Below are positions 7,324-15,341 of a DNA stretch of 33,450 bases, piece after piece (position 1 is the stretch's first letter; every line of letters begins with the position of its first letter). Both the position numbers and the translations under genes were made by a program. The stretch comes from a virus: the IMG/VR virus record IMGVR_UViG_3300029826_000010, positions 1 to 33,450 of that record. The stretch is one strand, 5' to 3'. The notes beneath the pieces are model-generated. The model saw only the letters and a program-made list of their open reading frames with translations, was not told the DNA's origin and made no database searches.

Positions 7324-8043
7324 ATGAGTTTAACAGAACAGACGCAAGCACCTGACATCGTCGAGCAGGCTGTAGAAACACATGAGAAGACTCCGCAAGA
7401 AAGTTTTGCAGAGCTTCGAAAAGCTAAAGAAGATCTCGAACGTCAGCTATGGCAGGCTAATAAAGAGAGGGAAATGTATGAAAAACAAATGCAAATGCAA
7501 CAGCAAATGCAATTGTCCACAGCATCTCCTCCTGAAGAAGAATACGATTACCGTGAGCTTGAAAACGAAGAATTCCCCGATGGGAAAAAACTAGTTAAAG
7601 CCTTTAACCAGATGAATAAAAAACTTGGTGAAAAGGATAAAAAGCTTGCGGAGACTAATCAACAGCTTCTTTATTTACAAACCTGTCAAGAATTACCTGA
7701 TTTTAAAGAGATCGTCACGGCTGAAAATATTGAAAAATATATCAAAAGTGACGAAGACAACCGCGAGGCTGTCGAGAAAGCAAGCAATCCTTTGAGAAAG
7801 GTTTATAATCTCTTAAAAAAAGATGCACGATTTATCGCTGATTTAGCTGCTAAACAGGCTAAAGATAAGCCAATTTCTCAGGAACAACAAAGAGTTAATG
7901 AAAAGGAAAGTAAACCTAAGTTAGGAAGTCTAGGAGTCCGCTCCGAAGCTGTATCAACTGCGGCAGCCGTTTCTAATTCTAAAATGACTAAAGAGCAACG
8001 CGCAGCACTTTGGAAAGAAACTCTTGCAGCTTCTCGAAAGTAA
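7324..8043 (+). CDS. capsid scaffold-like protein
   Basis: A 239-residue, highly charged, mostly helical protein lying between portal and major capsid genes, the usual place for a scaffold that guides procapsid assembly and then leaves. A Gln/Met-rich coiled coil (about residues 30-65, KEREMYEKQMQMQQQMQ) is followed by an acidic segment (EEEYDYRELENEEF), a second coiled coil and a basic C-terminal end (MTKEQRAALWKETLAASRK), which in P22-type scaffolds contacts the coat. The ATG at 7324 follows AAAGGA. The identification rests on position and composition rather than a specific motif. Confidence 0.7.
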   Translation: MSLTEQTQAPDIVEQAVETHEKTPQESFAELRKAKEDLERQLWQANKEREMYEKQMQMQQQMQLSTASPPEEEYDYRELENEEFPDGKKLVKAFNQMNKKLGEKDKKLAETNQQLLYLQTCQELPDFKEIVTAENIEKYIKSDEDNREAVEKASNPLRKVYNLLKKDARFIADLAAKQAKDKPISQEQQRVNEKESKPKLGSLGVRSEAVSTAAAVSNSKMTKEQRAALWKETLAASRK

Positions 8044-8067
8044 AGCAGCTTTACATAGGTTTTCTTC

Positions 8068-8083
8068 GTCTCCAACAGGAGAC
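8068..8083 (+). promoter_or_regulatory. hairpin over the ribosome binding site of the capsid gene
   Basis: GTCTCC (8068-8073), loop AACA and GGAGAC (8078-8083) make a perfect 6-bp hairpin whose 3' arm is the Shine-Dalgarno GGAG, six bases before the capsid ATG. It could limit or regulate capsid translation. Confidence 0.45.
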
Positions 8084-8089
8084 TAAAAA

Positions 8090-9909
8090 ATGTCAGGGCC
8101 TACAACAACTAGCATTTTACCGCCTGCTGTTCAACAACAGCTTTCGATGAAATTGCTTGCTCGTCCTATGCCTGATTTGATTCATACTACAATGGGATTT
8201 CCTATTACAATGGATCAACAAGCAGGTGATATTCTACGTAGACGTAGATACAAAAACCTATTAACAGCACCAGTACCTCTTGGTAATGGTATTGTAAACC
8301 CAGCTGCACAGCAGTTGACTGCATTAGACATCGACGCAAGGATCGATTGGTATGGCACGTATCTTATATTACAAGAGCAAGTCATGCTAATTAATGAAGA
8401 CCCTGTCCTGAACAGTGCCGTAAGCACATTAGGCCAGTCTCTTCGAGAAACAGAAGATCAATTGGCTCGTAGTATGATGGAAGGATCAGCCCCTCCGATC
8501 AATTGTACCTCTGGTACCAACGGTAGACAAAATTGGGTTATTGCCGTTGTAAAATCTTCTCTGATAGACTTTGAACCCTTCGCTATGGCAGCATAGAAAG
8601 GCAAAAAGGGGCAAGATATGGATTGTAAAAATTTAAATCATAATGTTGGAATTTGTGAATGTTGCTCGCAATATGTAGCTTATCCAGAAAAATTTGATTG
8701 TGCACCTATTGGAAAATATTGGTTTTCAATAGATACTCAATGTGATTTTCAAAAAACATTAGATAATCTTATTGATTTTGTCATTGATGATGCTTTTGAA
8801 GGATTAAGTGACACTGATCCTTCAAGTATTGAAAGATCTATAAGAAAATGGTTTAAATCATATCAGCCTGAACGTAGTAAGCGAGAAGACTATAATAATA
8901 AATGTTGATCCTGTGGGTTTAAAATAGGAAAGCAACAAAGTTGTTATAGATGCGGTACTCTGAACTCTAAGGAAACTTAGAGACATAGGCTGAGAAGACC
9001 TATGCGCCATAGAAATATGGTCAACAAGTAACAGAAAGGACAACCCGACCAATATTAGCCCTCTAGACTGCTCTAAAGCAGTTAGATTGCTAAGAACAGC
9101 CAACGCTCAATTCATTATGGATTTGATCGAAGGTGAGGATAAATTCGGTACAGCACCAGTAAGAACCTGCTTCTTTGGTTTAACTCACACTAATCTTAGT
9201 GCTGATTTAGATCAAATGACAGGTTTCCAGAACGTTGCACAATACGCTAAACATATTGGTGTATTAAAATCTTCTCTGATTGACTTGGAACTCCTCGCTG
9301 CTTAATGTGGAAGGACAACAAGGGGCAAGAAAATGTTTAATTTTGAAGATTGGTTAAATAAATCAGATCAAAGAAAATCAGAAAAAAAAAACGAATCTGA
9401 AATAATAAAAAATCAAATGAATGAATATTTTCAGCCTGAACGACTAAGTGAGAAGACCATCAAAGATAATGATGGAAGCGATAGTCTGAACTCTATGGAG
9501 ACATAGAGAGAGAAATCCGAAGAGGTTTTTCCGCCTATATGACAAAGGGACAAGTCCTTCCTTTGCCTTAGGTCACAAAAGTAACAGAGTGAATACAGCA
9601 AATCTATTGCAAGCCGAATGGGGTACAATTAGAAATATTAGATTCCTGCTTTCATCAGTTGGATCTATTAGTCCTAATGCCTCAGCGAATGGTCAGGATA
9701 TATATAATATATTCCTGCCAGGTCAAGAAAGTTATGACATGGTTGATTTGGACGGATATTCTGCCCAGTTTATCTATGCACCGCCTGAGATTGCGTCTCC
9801 ACAATTGAGACTATATCAAACAGCAGGCTGGAAAATGGCACAGGTATTTAACGTGACTAATACAAGCTGGATCATAAACCTACGCTGCACTCTTGCAGTG
9901 GCAATTTAA
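8090..9909 (+). CDS. major capsid protein, split by two group I introns (exons 8090-8524, 9039-9248, 9592-9909)
   Basis: Spliced, this encodes 320 residues (145 + 70 + 105) in phase 0 at both junctions. The product resembles the N4-gp56/P22-type HK97-fold major capsid family, with RRRRYKNL, LTALDIDARIDWYGTYL, INCTSGTNGDNPTN, EGEDKFGTAPVR and a C-terminal SWIINLRCT. The junctions read TSGTNG|DNPTN and VAQYA|NTANLLQAEWG and restore motifs expected in the family. Unspliced, each exon runs into the intron and stops: at 8594-8596 for exon 1 and at 9303-9305 for exon 2. The capsid protein is therefore made only if both introns are removed. The gene follows the scaffold and precedes a strong ribosome binding site for the next virion gene. 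Confidence 0.9.
8525..9038 (+). ncRNA. group I intron 1 in the major capsid gene
   Basis: 514 nt. P1: exon CAACGGT (8518-8524) pairs with the internal guide GCCGTTG (8543-8549), 7 bp with U.G at the splice site. P7: G8874 and AGTA (8876-8879), with T8875 bulged, pair with TACTC (8956-8960). P8: CTATAA (8890-8895)/TTATAG (8944-8949). P9: CTCTAAG (8965-8971), GAAA loop, CTTAGAG (8976-8982). Two further hairpins follow: CATAGG/CCTATG and CCATA-GAAA-TATGG. The last base is G9038, as required. These P7 and P9 arrangements are those of self-splicing group I introns. An ORF lies inside. Confidence 0.88.
8618..8908 (+). CDS. intron 1-encoded small protein, unknown
   Basis: A 96-residue ORF inside intron 1, starting after AAGGGG. 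It has a Cys-rich N-terminus (CKNLNHNVGICECCSQY) and an acidic helical middle. Its 3' end overlaps the catalytic core, so its last residues (QPERSKREDYNNKC) are read from P7. No GIY-YIG, LAGLIDADG or HNH motif is seen. It may be a remnant endonuclease, a maturase-like protein or unrelated. Confidence 0.5.
   Translation: MDCKNLNHNVGICECCSQYVAYPEKFDCAPIGKYWFSIDTQCDFQKTLDNLIDFVIDDAFEGLSDTDPSSIERSIRKWFKSYQPERSKREDYNNKC
9249..9591 (+). ncRNA. group I intron 2 in the major capsid gene
   Basis: 343 nt. P1: exon AATACGCT (9241-9248) pairs with the guide GGTGTATT (9258-9265), 8 bp with U.G at the splice site. P10: TATT (9254-9257) can pair with exon 3 AATA (9592-9595). P7: GACTA (9442-9446)/TAGTC (9482-9486). 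P8: CCATC (9457-9461)/GATGG (9471-9475). P9: CTCTATG (9491-9497), GAGA loop, CATAGAG (9502-9508). It ends with G9591. P7 and P9 differ from intron 1 by compensatory base pairs, and the segment after the guide is 31/35 identical to intron 1 (9265-9299 versus 8550-8584). Confidence 0.88.
9333..9506 (+). CDS. intron 2-encoded small ORF
   Basis: A 57-residue ORF following AGGGGCAAG, in the same place as the intron 1 ORF. It is Lys/Glu/Asn-rich and reads through the intron core in the same frame (FQPERLSEKT), ending in the P9 stem. No nuclease motif. It could be a decayed version of the intron 1 ORF, or merely an open frame through the core. Confidence 0.3.
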   Translation: MFNFEDWLNKSDQRKSEKKNESEIIKNQMNEYFQPERLSEKTIKDNDGSDSLNSMET

Positions 9910-9924
9910 TAAGGAGGTTAAAAA

Positions 9925-11079
9925 ATGGCTGAAACTCAAATCACTCATGGCAGTTTTACAAATGTTGCCTCTACTCCTTTTTATCTTCCAATCCCAAATC
10001 TAATCCAAAGTTTTGAACTCTGGAATATGACACAGATGGATGCCACTGTAGGTGGAACTGCTGGTTCAACAGCAGGAGCTAGAATTATTAGAGCATATTT
10101 CAATGAGTATTTGACTCAAGGAACTGCTTTAGTAGATCAAGTAGGTACATATGACGGATCAGTGGCTCCAGTATATTCAGGTAATTTAGCACAGAATGGT
10201 TTTACATTATTCAATAGCTATTCTCCTGCTTATTATGCTCCTGTGGCGATTGCTTCGTTTACACCTGGTACAACAACAGTTTGGACAACTAGTGCAGATC
10301 ATGGATTGCAAGCAGGAGATAATGTCAGAGTATACAGCTTAACAAGTGCGCCACAATTTGGCGGTTTAACTATGACTGTTAAAACTGTTGGAACTTCTAC
10401 CACATTTACAACATTGCTAGATTCTACTAATGCTACAACATCAGTAGGATTTATGCAAAAAGTTGGAAATGCCTATGTAGCTTCCGTAACAGGTGTTTAT
10501 CCTGAAAATAGAGTGATTGCAAAAATCACGAATGCAAATCCAATGGTAGTAACAACATTAGTACAGCAAAATTATTATGTTGGTGATGTCGTAACATTTG
10601 ATATTCCTAGTGTATTTGGAATACCTCAATTATCTGCGGGTAATAATGGTTTGCCATTTCAGGCAACTGTTATAGCTGCAAATAATGCTGTTGGTACGCA
10701 AACAGTTACGTTGGCGGTAGACAGTACAAGTTTTGGGGTATTTGCGACTAATAGCGATGCTACGATAACAAATCCAGGTCATTGGCCATTATCACCAGGT
10801 TATCCTTTTGGATTCCCTGTAATGGTTCCACAAGGCGAAGGAAATATTAATAATTTCCAAAGCTTTGGAGTTGTCCCAGCTCCATTACCTTATGCTAACC
10901 AAGATGTCTTAAGTTTTGCAAAACAAAACATAGGCTCTAAAGGCATTCTGATTGGAGCAGGTACAGGAAAAGTTACTTTAACTACTCCTGTAGCAGGTGA
11001 TGGAATAATTGGATCAACCGTAGATAAATGGTATTGGAAAGCTTCAACAATGCAAGAAGCATATCCTCCCGTTATCTAA
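9925..11079 (+). CDS. virion structural protein with FCCH-like domains
   Basis: A 384-residue protein following a near-perfect ribosome binding site (AAGGAGG). Two segments (about residues 110-165 and 190-270) have the pattern of the E1-FCCH-like beta domain found in phage virion proteins: VWTTSADHGLQAGDNVRVY ending in FTTLLDSTN, and YYVGDVVTFDIPSVFGIPQL ending in TLAVDSTSF. The position right after the capsid gene, before a terminator, suggests an abundant capsid- or tail-associated protein. A related shorter protein is at 11982-12428. Confidence 0.65.
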   Translation: MAETQITHGSFTNVASTPFYLPIPNLIQSFELWNMTQMDATVGGTAGSTAGARIIRAYFNEYLTQGTALVDQVGTYDGSVAPVYSGNLAQNGFTLFNSYSPAYYAPVAIASFTPGTTTVWTTSADHGLQAGDNVRVYSLTSAPQFGGLTMTVKTVGTSTTFTTLLDSTNATTSVGFMQKVGNAYVASVTGVYPENRVIAKITNANPMVVTTLVQQNYYVGDVVTFDIPSVFGIPQLSAGNNGLPFQATVIAANNAVGTQTVTLAVDSTSFGVFATNSDATITNPGHWPLSPGYPFGFPVMVPQGEGNINNFQSFGVVPAPLPYANQDVLSFAKQNIGSKGILIGAGTGKVTLTTPVAGDGIIGSTVDKWYWKASTMQEAYPPVI

Positions 11080-11108
11080 GAACAAATAATTATTAATTAT
11101 TGGCACTT

Positions 11109-11140
11109 GGGCGGTCATTGCGGTGACCGTCCATTTTATT
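11109..11140 (+). terminator. intrinsic terminator after the capsid operon
   Basis: GGGCGGTCA (11109-11117) pairs with TGACCGTCC (11124-11132), 9 bp with one G.U, 6-nt loop, followed by ATTTTATT. It is the clearest rightward terminator in the window and separates the high-copy capsid genes from the downstream assembly genes. Confidence 0.8.
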
Positions 11141-11151
11141 AAAAGGTAAAT

Positions 11152-11763
11152 ATGGGACGTAAAAAAGGATCTTTGAATAAAAAGATACAGCCTATACAGT
11201 TAGAATTTGAAAATAAAAAAGAATTTGATGAAAAAACAGAGGTTTGTATGACAGATTCAAATATTGATGAATTGGCTAAAGGTAATGCAGAATTAGAGCT
11301 AATTCATCAAGAATTAGACTTAGCTCGTATCGAATTAGAGAAAACTAGACTTGAAATTGAAACGAAAAAGCAAGAATTAAAAACAATGCCTGTAGAGGTA
11401 AAACCTATTGCTGCCCCCTCCATTACATTAAAAAATAATTCTTTATCTGAAAAGATTGCAGAACAAAAAGTTAAAGATAATGAAATGGTTACAGGTAAAT
11501 TTTATAATTTGAGAGCAAAAGGTCAGCAAGCAAAATTAACATATATGCACCATGCTGATGATCCTGTTAAATGGTATACTTTTCAACATGGAGAAATTTA
11601 TACAATTCCTAGAGGCTTTGCAGACGAAATTAACAATCATTATCATACACCACATTTTATTAAGAATGAAAGTGCAATTATTGATCCTAGCAATCCTGAG
11701 AGCGGTATTCATGCAGTGGATACAAGTGATAAAATGTATAGTTTTGTGCCCCTTAATTTTTAG
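11152..11763 (+). CDS. virion-associated protein with coiled coil, unknown
   Basis: A 203-residue protein. The N-terminus is strongly basic (MGRKKGSLNKKIQ, a pattern also seen in DNA-associated phage proteins), followed by a long Glu/Leu coiled coil (about residues 40-85) and a C-terminal globular part with KWYTFQHGEIYTIPRGFADEI. It lies just after the terminator. The C-terminal part resembles small virion proteins of podovirus-like genomes, but no name is certain. Confidence 0.6.
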   Translation: MGRKKGSLNKKIQPIQLEFENKKEFDEKTEVCMTDSNIDELAKGNAELELIHQELDLARIELEKTRLEIETKKQELKTMPVEVKPIAAPSITLKNNSLSEKIAEQKVKDNEMVTGKFYNLRAKGQQAKLTYMHHADDPVKWYTFQHGEIYTIPRGFADEINNHYHTPHFIKNESAIIDPSNPESGIHAVDTSDKMYSFVPLNF

Positions 11764-11772
11764 GTTTTTCAT

Positions 11773-11970
11773 ATGATGACTTATATTGAAGATCCTGAAG
11801 TTTTTAAAGCAGTATCCTTTGCATCTTCTATGATTAAAAAAGGAAAACCTAAAGGTTTAGCAATATATAAAGCAGCTTCTTATTACTCGGTGGCTACCAG
11901 TGAAGTGGCTAAATTTTTAGGTAAAAGAGGTGCGGACAAAGCTAAAATGAATAAATTAAATAAAATGTAA
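11773..11970 (+). CDS. small basic protein, unknown
   Basis: A 65-residue protein with many Lys and Ala residues, including IKKGKPKGLAIYKAASYYSV followed by a predicted helix. The text recalls a short DNA-binding helix-turn-helix (YYSVATSEVAKFLGKRG), but that is weak. It lies between two structural genes. ATGs at 11773 and 11776 are both possible. Confidence 0.6.
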   Translation: MMTYIEDPEVFKAVSFASSMIKKGKPKGLAIYKAASYYSVATSEVAKFLGKRGADKAKMNKLNKM

Positions 11971-11981
11971 AGCGGTTTTAC

Positions 11982-12428
11982 ATGGCGACGCCTTCAACAT
12001 CATCCGTTCAATATTACCCTGGCTATTCACAAGCAACGGTAAAAGAAAACCTTGTTTGGAAAACTATAGATTCGATTTCTCAATCTTTTCCTGCTGTAAT
12101 AACTACTACTACAAATCATGGTTATACAGCAGGAATTAGAGTTAGATTTAATATTCCTGGCATATTTGGCATGGTTCAATTAAATGATGTGGAAAGTCAT
12201 GTTTTATCTGTGACAAATAATTCTTTAACGGTTAATGTAGATTCAAGTAATTTTACACCTTTTGCATACCCTTCACCATTACCAGAGGCTTATACACCTC
12301 CTGTAGTAGTTCCAGATGCAAGCGGTTTTTATTTGGCTCCATTGCCATTATTGTACGGAAATCAAACAAGTTTTGAAGGCACAGAATTTAACAATGGAGC
12401 GATTAATAATCCCATTAATGGAATATAA
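11982..12428 (+). CDS. virion structural protein with one FCCH-like domain
   Basis: A 148-residue protein. Residues 25-90 (SFPAVITTTTNHGYTAGIRV, then IPGIFGMVQLNDVESHVLSV, then LTVNVDSSNFTPF) repeat the FCCH-like pattern seen twice in the 384-residue protein at 9925-11079; the C-terminus is Pro-rich. It is therefore probably a paralogue or relative. It starts 11 bases after the preceding stop and ends 3 bases before the adaptor gene. Confidence 0.65.
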   Translation: MATPSTSSVQYYPGYSQATVKENLVWKTIDSISQSFPAVITTTTNHGYTAGIRVRFNIPGIFGMVQLNDVESHVLSVTNNSLTVNVDSSNFTPFAYPSPLPEAYTPPVVVPDASGFYLAPLPLLYGNQTSFEGTEFNNGAINNPINGI

Positions 12429-12431
12429 TCT

Positions 12432-13538
12432 ATGACTACGCCAACATTCAGTCAACTTGTCAGCTTAGATCAGATGAGAAACACATTGAGACGAATGGTA
12501 GCGCGGTATGATGAAGCTCAAATGAGCACTTCGCAAATTGATTCCTACCTAAATTTAGCTTATACACTTCGTTTTCCTGAGCAATTCAAAAATATTAAAT
12601 TAACAAAACCTTATGTCTTTCTTACTACTCCTAATGTTGATACCTATGATTTTCCTTATGAAGAAAATCCAGTAAATCCAAATCCTACGCAAAATGCTAC
12701 TGTATTTCCTGGAAATATTCAAATAACACCTCCAGTATTTTGTCAGGGTTATCAATTAAGATATTTCCAAGACAAAGCCATGTTTTATCATAGATGGCCG
12801 AATTTATCGGTTAATCAAATTATAAATAGCGGAGGTAAACTTGTTAATACTGCCTATACAGGAACAATTCCTAATTTCCCATTTTATAGAGGTCAATTAG
12901 ATATTTTTGGAAATGTTACCGAAGCTGGTGTTATCATATCGGCTATTGTGAATAATAATCAGAGTGTCAACAGTGGATTTGTATACACTCTTACAGATGT
13001 GCCACAACCAAATTCTGCTACGCCGAATATTGGAAATCTAGTTGAAGACGATGGTTATATAGCTGGAACAGTTAATTATTTAACTGGATATTATACATTT
13101 ACTCCTGAAGATCCCCAAGTTATCCCATCCGATGCCACTATTTATGCTGCTGTAGTGCCATATCAACCATCAAGGCCAACTGATGTCTTATTTTATAATC
13201 AACAATTAGTTTTTAGACCATGCCCTATGCAGGTATATCAAGTTGAATTTCAAGTAAGCCAGCAACCAACACAATTAATTGCCGCTGGTGATGCACCTGA
13301 GCTTAATGAATGGTATTTATTTATATGTGCAATGGCAGCGGAATTAATCTATATTGATTTTCCAGATCCAGAAGGCATGGCATATTTACAGCCTACATTA
13401 GATCAACAGCGATGTGAAGCCCAACGTAGAACATTAAAACAAATAAGCACACAAAGATCTGCTACAATATTTAGCCAGCCACGAAATAGAAATGGAATTG
13501 GTTTGTATGATGGGAGTATGTATGGGGGCGGGATCTAA
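12432..13538 (+). CDS. head-tail adaptor-like protein
   Basis: A 368-residue protein. The N-terminus (LVSLDQMRNTLRRMVARYDE, then STSQIDSYLNLAYTLRFPEQ) is helical and resembles head-to-tail connection proteins of P22-like phages that dock below the portal; the following KLTKPYVFLTTPNVDTYDFP and later beta-rich part are typical of such proteins. The C-terminal helix contains ELNEWYLFICAMAAELIYID. The assignment rests on this pattern and on gene order; the P22 equivalent is much shorter. Confidence 0.6.
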   Translation: MTTPTFSQLVSLDQMRNTLRRMVARYDEAQMSTSQIDSYLNLAYTLRFPEQFKNIKLTKPYVFLTTPNVDTYDFPYEENPVNPNPTQNATVFPGNIQITPPVFCQGYQLRYFQDKAMFYHRWPNLSVNQIINSGGKLVNTAYTGTIPNFPFYRGQLDIFGNVTEAGVIISAIVNNNQSVNSGFVYTLTDVPQPNSATPNIGNLVEDDGYIAGTVNYLTGYYTFTPEDPQVIPSDATIYAAVVPYQPSRPTDVLFYNQQLVFRPCPMQVYQVEFQVSQQPTQLIAAGDAPELNEWYLFICAMAAELIYIDFPDPEGMAYLQPTLDQQRCEAQRRTLKQISTQRSATIFSQPRNRNGIGLYDGSMYGGGI

Positions 13539-14125
13539 TGGGATTCAATCCTAATATACCAATAAATACAGATTTTTTATCGGTTTCTCAAAGACAAATT
13601 TTATCTAATTTTCAATCCATTGCAAATGCTTATTTTGAAAATCATGTTCCTTTAACATCTGTAGAAAATGTTGGTAAACATGAAGTTTTAGTATTTAGAC
13701 CACAATCTGGCGATCCTACAACAGCAAGCGACCAATGTGCTATCTATAATAAATTGGATATAAATAATATACCTCAACTATTTTTCAGACCAGATTCAGA
13801 TCAAACACCTATACAATTGACAAATGAAAATCTAAATACGATTCAGACAGGTGCTTCCGGCGATGAACAATCAAGTTTTATTGCAGGCCCTTTTACGATT
13901 TATTTAGGAATTGTCAGAAATTATATCAATCCAACTGTGATAACAGTTACTCCCAGCAGTACATTGATTTATGTAGGATTATCAACTATTAATCAAGAGG
14001 GAAATATAATACAACCTAATATTGCCATTGCAACTACAATAGCTGCTGATCAATTTACAATTGAATATAATTATACTTTTATAACTAACTTACCAACTAT
14101 ATATTACATGGCGATAGGAAAATGA
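13538..14125 (+). CDS. tandem virion paralogue 1
   Basis: A 195-residue protein. It shares an N-terminal motif with the next two genes: NF..I...F..NHV.L....N.GKH..V, here NFQSIANAYFENHVPLTSVENVGKHEVL. The remainder is beta-rich with a central F.AG...IYLG segment. Start and stop overlap the neighbouring genes. Probably a virion component of the neck or tail; function unknown. Confidence 0.65.
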   Translation: MGFNPNIPINTDFLSVSQRQILSNFQSIANAYFENHVPLTSVENVGKHEVLVFRPQSGDPTTASDQCAIYNKLDINNIPQLFFRPDSDQTPIQLTNENLNTIQTGASGDEQSSFIAGPFTIYLGIVRNYINPTVITVTPSSTLIYVGLSTINQEGNIIQPNIAIATTIAADQFTIEYNYTFITNLPTIYYMAIGK

Positions 14126-14742
14126 CAATACCACCAACATATAATACACAAATTCCTGTCAAGGACACTACGATAGCAGATGCTCAAAAATTATTCCAAA
14201 ATAACTTTGAAACACTTTTCAATGCTTTTAGAACAGATCATGTAGCATTGGATGATGCTACAAATGCTGGTAATCATAATGTAATTCAATTGGTAGAATT
14301 ATCCAAATCTGAAACAACTCAATCCCAAGAACTAGCAATTTATAGCAAAAAAGTAACAGATCAAACAGATCAACTTTTTATGCGATATCAAGGAAATGGT
14401 AAGGAATTTCAAATAACTCAATATCAAATCTATTCCATACCCGCTACAGCTACTCAGACATCTTATTTTACGTTTTTACCAGGTGGAATTATTGTCTATT
14501 TTGGCAGGGTTAATCCCACGAAAAGTGATTTTCCTATAAATTTAGAGCCAGCCATTTGCACTAATATTACAGGAGTTAATTTATGTCCGATTGGTACAAG
14601 CACTCAAGCTAAACCTTTTTTTCAATCGACAGTGGCTCCAGTTGCTAATACAACAGGAATATTTACCAAGTTAAATATTTATAGCTCTTATTTAATTCAA
14701 ACACCGCCTAATCAATATTATTTAATTTTTGGGAATGTATGA
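14122..14742 (+). CDS. tandem virion paralogue 2
   Basis: A 206-residue protein with the same layout as its neighbours: NNFETLFNAFRTDHVALDDA then NAGNHNVIQLVEL at the N-terminus and SYFTFLPGGIIVYFGRVNP in the middle. It overlaps the preceding gene by an ATGA junction and the next by another. The shared HV.L...N.G.H motif and beta-rich body show that the three genes arose by duplication. Confidence 0.65.
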   Translation: MTIPPTYNTQIPVKDTTIADAQKLFQNNFETLFNAFRTDHVALDDATNAGNHNVIQLVELSKSETTQSQELAIYSKKVTDQTDQLFMRYQGNGKEFQITQYQIYSIPATATQTSYFTFLPGGIIVYFGRVNPTKSDFPINLEPAICTNITGVNLCPIGTSTQAKPFFQSTVAPVANTTGIFTKLNIYSSYLIQTPPNQYYLIFGNV

Positions 14743-15335
14743 CTTACGATCCAAATCAACCTGAAAACCTACCTCCTCCAAAAACAGGAATTTCATCAGT
14801 TAAGGATAACTTTAATATTTATGATTCAGTATTTGATAACAATCATGAAGTTTTAAATTCCAGTAACCAAGGTAAACATACAAATGTTATTATACAACAG
14901 CAGGGGAGTGACCCAACAGTTGAAGGTAGTTTTGATACACTTTATAGTAAATCTGTTACTTCAAATTCAAGCACTAGCCAAGAATTATTTGCTAGAATAC
15001 CACAATTTCTTACAGTAGACAAACCAAATATTCCTACTCAAATGACATTTAATAGTGTGAATACTGCAGGCCCTGTTTATCAAAGTTTTATGGCAGGAGA
15101 ATATATCGTTTATTTTGGTCAAACAACAAATATAGCAGTACCAATTACTCTTTCACCAGCTCCAAGTGAAATTCTATGTGTTATTGCAAATTCCAATTCA
15201 TTTACAAATATTGGAACACCTATTCCGAATGACGTGGGTGTAGTAGTAAATGCAAATAATTTTCAATTTACAATTACTTCATTTGCTATCACTAATCCTT
15301 ATTTATTTACTTTTTATGTGATAGCCAAGCAGTAG
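14739..15335 (+). CDS. tandem virion paralogue 3
   Basis: A 198-residue protein with KDNFNIYDSVFDNNHEVLNS then NQGKHTNVIIQQQG at the N-terminus and YQSFMAGEYIVYFGQT in the middle, matching the two genes before it. The C-terminal strands end in FTFYVIAKQ, parallel to TIYYMAIGK and QYYLIFGNV in the paralogues. Six bases separate its stop from the next gene. Confidence 0.65.
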   Translation: MTYDPNQPENLPPPKTGISSVKDNFNIYDSVFDNNHEVLNSSNQGKHTNVIIQQQGSDPTVEGSFDTLYSKSVTSNSSTSQELFARIPQFLTVDKPNIPTQMTFNSVNTAGPVYQSFMAGEYIVYFGQTTNIAVPITLSPAPSEILCVIANSNSFTNIGTPIPNDVGVVVNANNFQFTITSFAITNPYLFTFYVIAKQ

Positions 15336-15341
15336 GATACA

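Noticed and set aside
8525-8596. Exon 1 read-through as the natural end of a short capsid protein
   Set aside because: The extra 24 residues are intron sequence, and the matching read-through in exon 2 shows the same SSLID text because the introns are related.
9087-9305. A separate short gene starting at TTG 9087
   Set aside because: The frame continues upstream to 9039 and joins exon 1 exactly, so this is the middle exon of the capsid gene.
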